Assembly: GCF_018588885.1 (NCBI RefSeq)
Contig: NZ_JAFFIW010000006.1
Coordinates: 1-64,000 of the forward strand
From: Mesorhizobium sp. dw_380
Lineage (GTDB): Bacteria; Pseudomonadota; Alphaproteobacteria; Rhizobiales; Rhizobiaceae
Reading direction: 5' to 3'
DNA length: 64,000 nt
Both the position numbers and the translations under genes were made by a program. Positions 63,553 to 64,000 of this stretch are shown here, piece after piece (the first letter of the stretch is position 1; every line of letters begins with the position of its first letter). The notes below the pieces were generated by a model that saw only the letters and a program-made list of their open reading frames with translations, was not told the origin of the DNA and made no database searches.

Positions 63553-64000
63553 TTGGCAGCGTTTGATGAGATGCTTCCGGAGGTCTCCGGGCTTAGAAGA
63601 CCGTATTCGGCTTATGATCGCTGGCTGAAGGAGCAGGATCCAGCCAGGCTTACTGAGAAGATGCAGGACGCCGAACGCGTCTTCCGCAAGACCGGCATCA
63701 CCTTCGCCGTCTATGGCGAGCAGGAGGCATCCGAGCGGCTCATTCCGTTCGACATCGTTCCACGCATCATTTCAGGCAATGAGTGGCGGCGCCTGACGCA
63801 AGGCATCGAACAGCGCGTGCAGGCGCTGAACGCCTTCCTCGATGATATCTACCATCGCCAGGAAATCCTGCGCGCCGGCCGCGTTCCCAAGGAATTGATC
63901 GCCAGGAACGAAGCCTTTTTGCCCGAAATGATCGGCGTGCGCCCGCCGGCCGGTGTCTACACCCACATTATCGGTGTCGACATCGTGCGCATCAGCGAGG
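63553..64000 (+). CDS. Circularly permuted ATP-grasp protein (5' part, TTG start)
   Basis: At least 149 residues, open at the window end. Start TTG is chosen because AGGGGAG (63539-63545) lies 7 bases before it and the family begins M-A-x-F-D-E-M; ATGs at 63529 and 63547 are alternatives with poor spacing. It has YDRWLKEQDPARLTEKMQDAER, FRKTGITFAVYGEQE, RLIPFDIVPRIISGNEW and FLDDIYHRQEILRAG, all marks of the COG2308 ATP-grasp family, often beside alpha-E and transglutaminase genes in a peptide-ligation system. Confidence 0.88.
   Translation, partial: MAAFDEMLPEVSGLRRPYSAYDRWLKEQDPARLTEKMQDAERVFRKTGITFAVYGEQEASERLIPFDIVPRIISGNEWRRLTQGIEQRVQALNAFLDDIYHRQEILRAGRVPKELIARNEAFLPEMIGVRPPAGVYTHIIGVDIVRISE

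Overview
The window looks like chromosomal DNA of an alphaproteobacterium of the Mesorhizobium/Phyllobacteriaceae type. The reasons are a CckA hybrid kinase, the rhizobial gene run ssb-marC-gyrA-coaD-ppi-queA-tgt, LexA boxes of the alphaproteobacterial form GAAC-N7-GAAC, a nitrogen-type (sigma-54) promoter before a urea transporter operon, and several families of short palindromic intergenic repeats.

Region 1 (1-22,898) is core chromosome: the end of a FliO-like gene, cckA, a ribbon-helix-helix protein, a glyoxalase-fold protein, a Tat-exported subunit with a GMC flavoenzyme, urtABCDE for urea uptake, a diguanylate cyclase, a DUF72 protein, an acetyltransferase, uvrA, a second ClpP, an ArsR/SRPBCC pair and ssb. 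uvrA and ssb each carry their own LexA box.

Region 2 (about 22,890-50,554) is a genomic island that appears to have entered exactly at the 3' end of ssb. A 10-bp direct repeat covering the last codons of ssb recurs at 50,545, just before a terminator that probably once belonged to ssb. The left end carries three overlapping tyrosine-recombinase genes plus a small coiled-coil gene (GInt/Tn554-like logic), preceded by a coupled 61-codon ORF. The cargo comprises a type I restriction-modification operon with a half-length HsdS and an embedded DUF262/DUF1524 gene, an HD hydrolase, an RlmJ-like methyltransferase, a nucleotide-metabolism-like cluster (38,761-44,798), a GHKL ATPase with a small partner, a metallophosphoesterase, a free-standing FtsH-type protease domain and small regulators.

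The most interesting part is 38,761-44,798. It encodes an exonuclease/DUF429/P-loop kinase fusion, a short adenylosuccinate-synthetase homologue with the Asp-to-Ser change I associate with phage PurZ, and two membrane-anchored proteins with a dCTP-deaminase-like domain that lacks the catalytic residues. The last gene is of an unrecognised family. Relics between the two membrane genes show that a purZ-dcd-X unit was duplicated in tandem and then partly deleted. I propose it as a candidate nucleotide-signalling or nucleotide-modification defence system.

Region 3 (50,555-64,000) is core chromosome again: OsmC, MarC, a small hypothetical, an AraC regulator, gyrA (TTG start), coaD, two cyclophilins, a DMT-type transporter, queA, a small gene, tgt, an SDR, a DUF4864 protein, a stand-alone Lrp ligand domain, and the start of a circularly permuted ATP-grasp gene.
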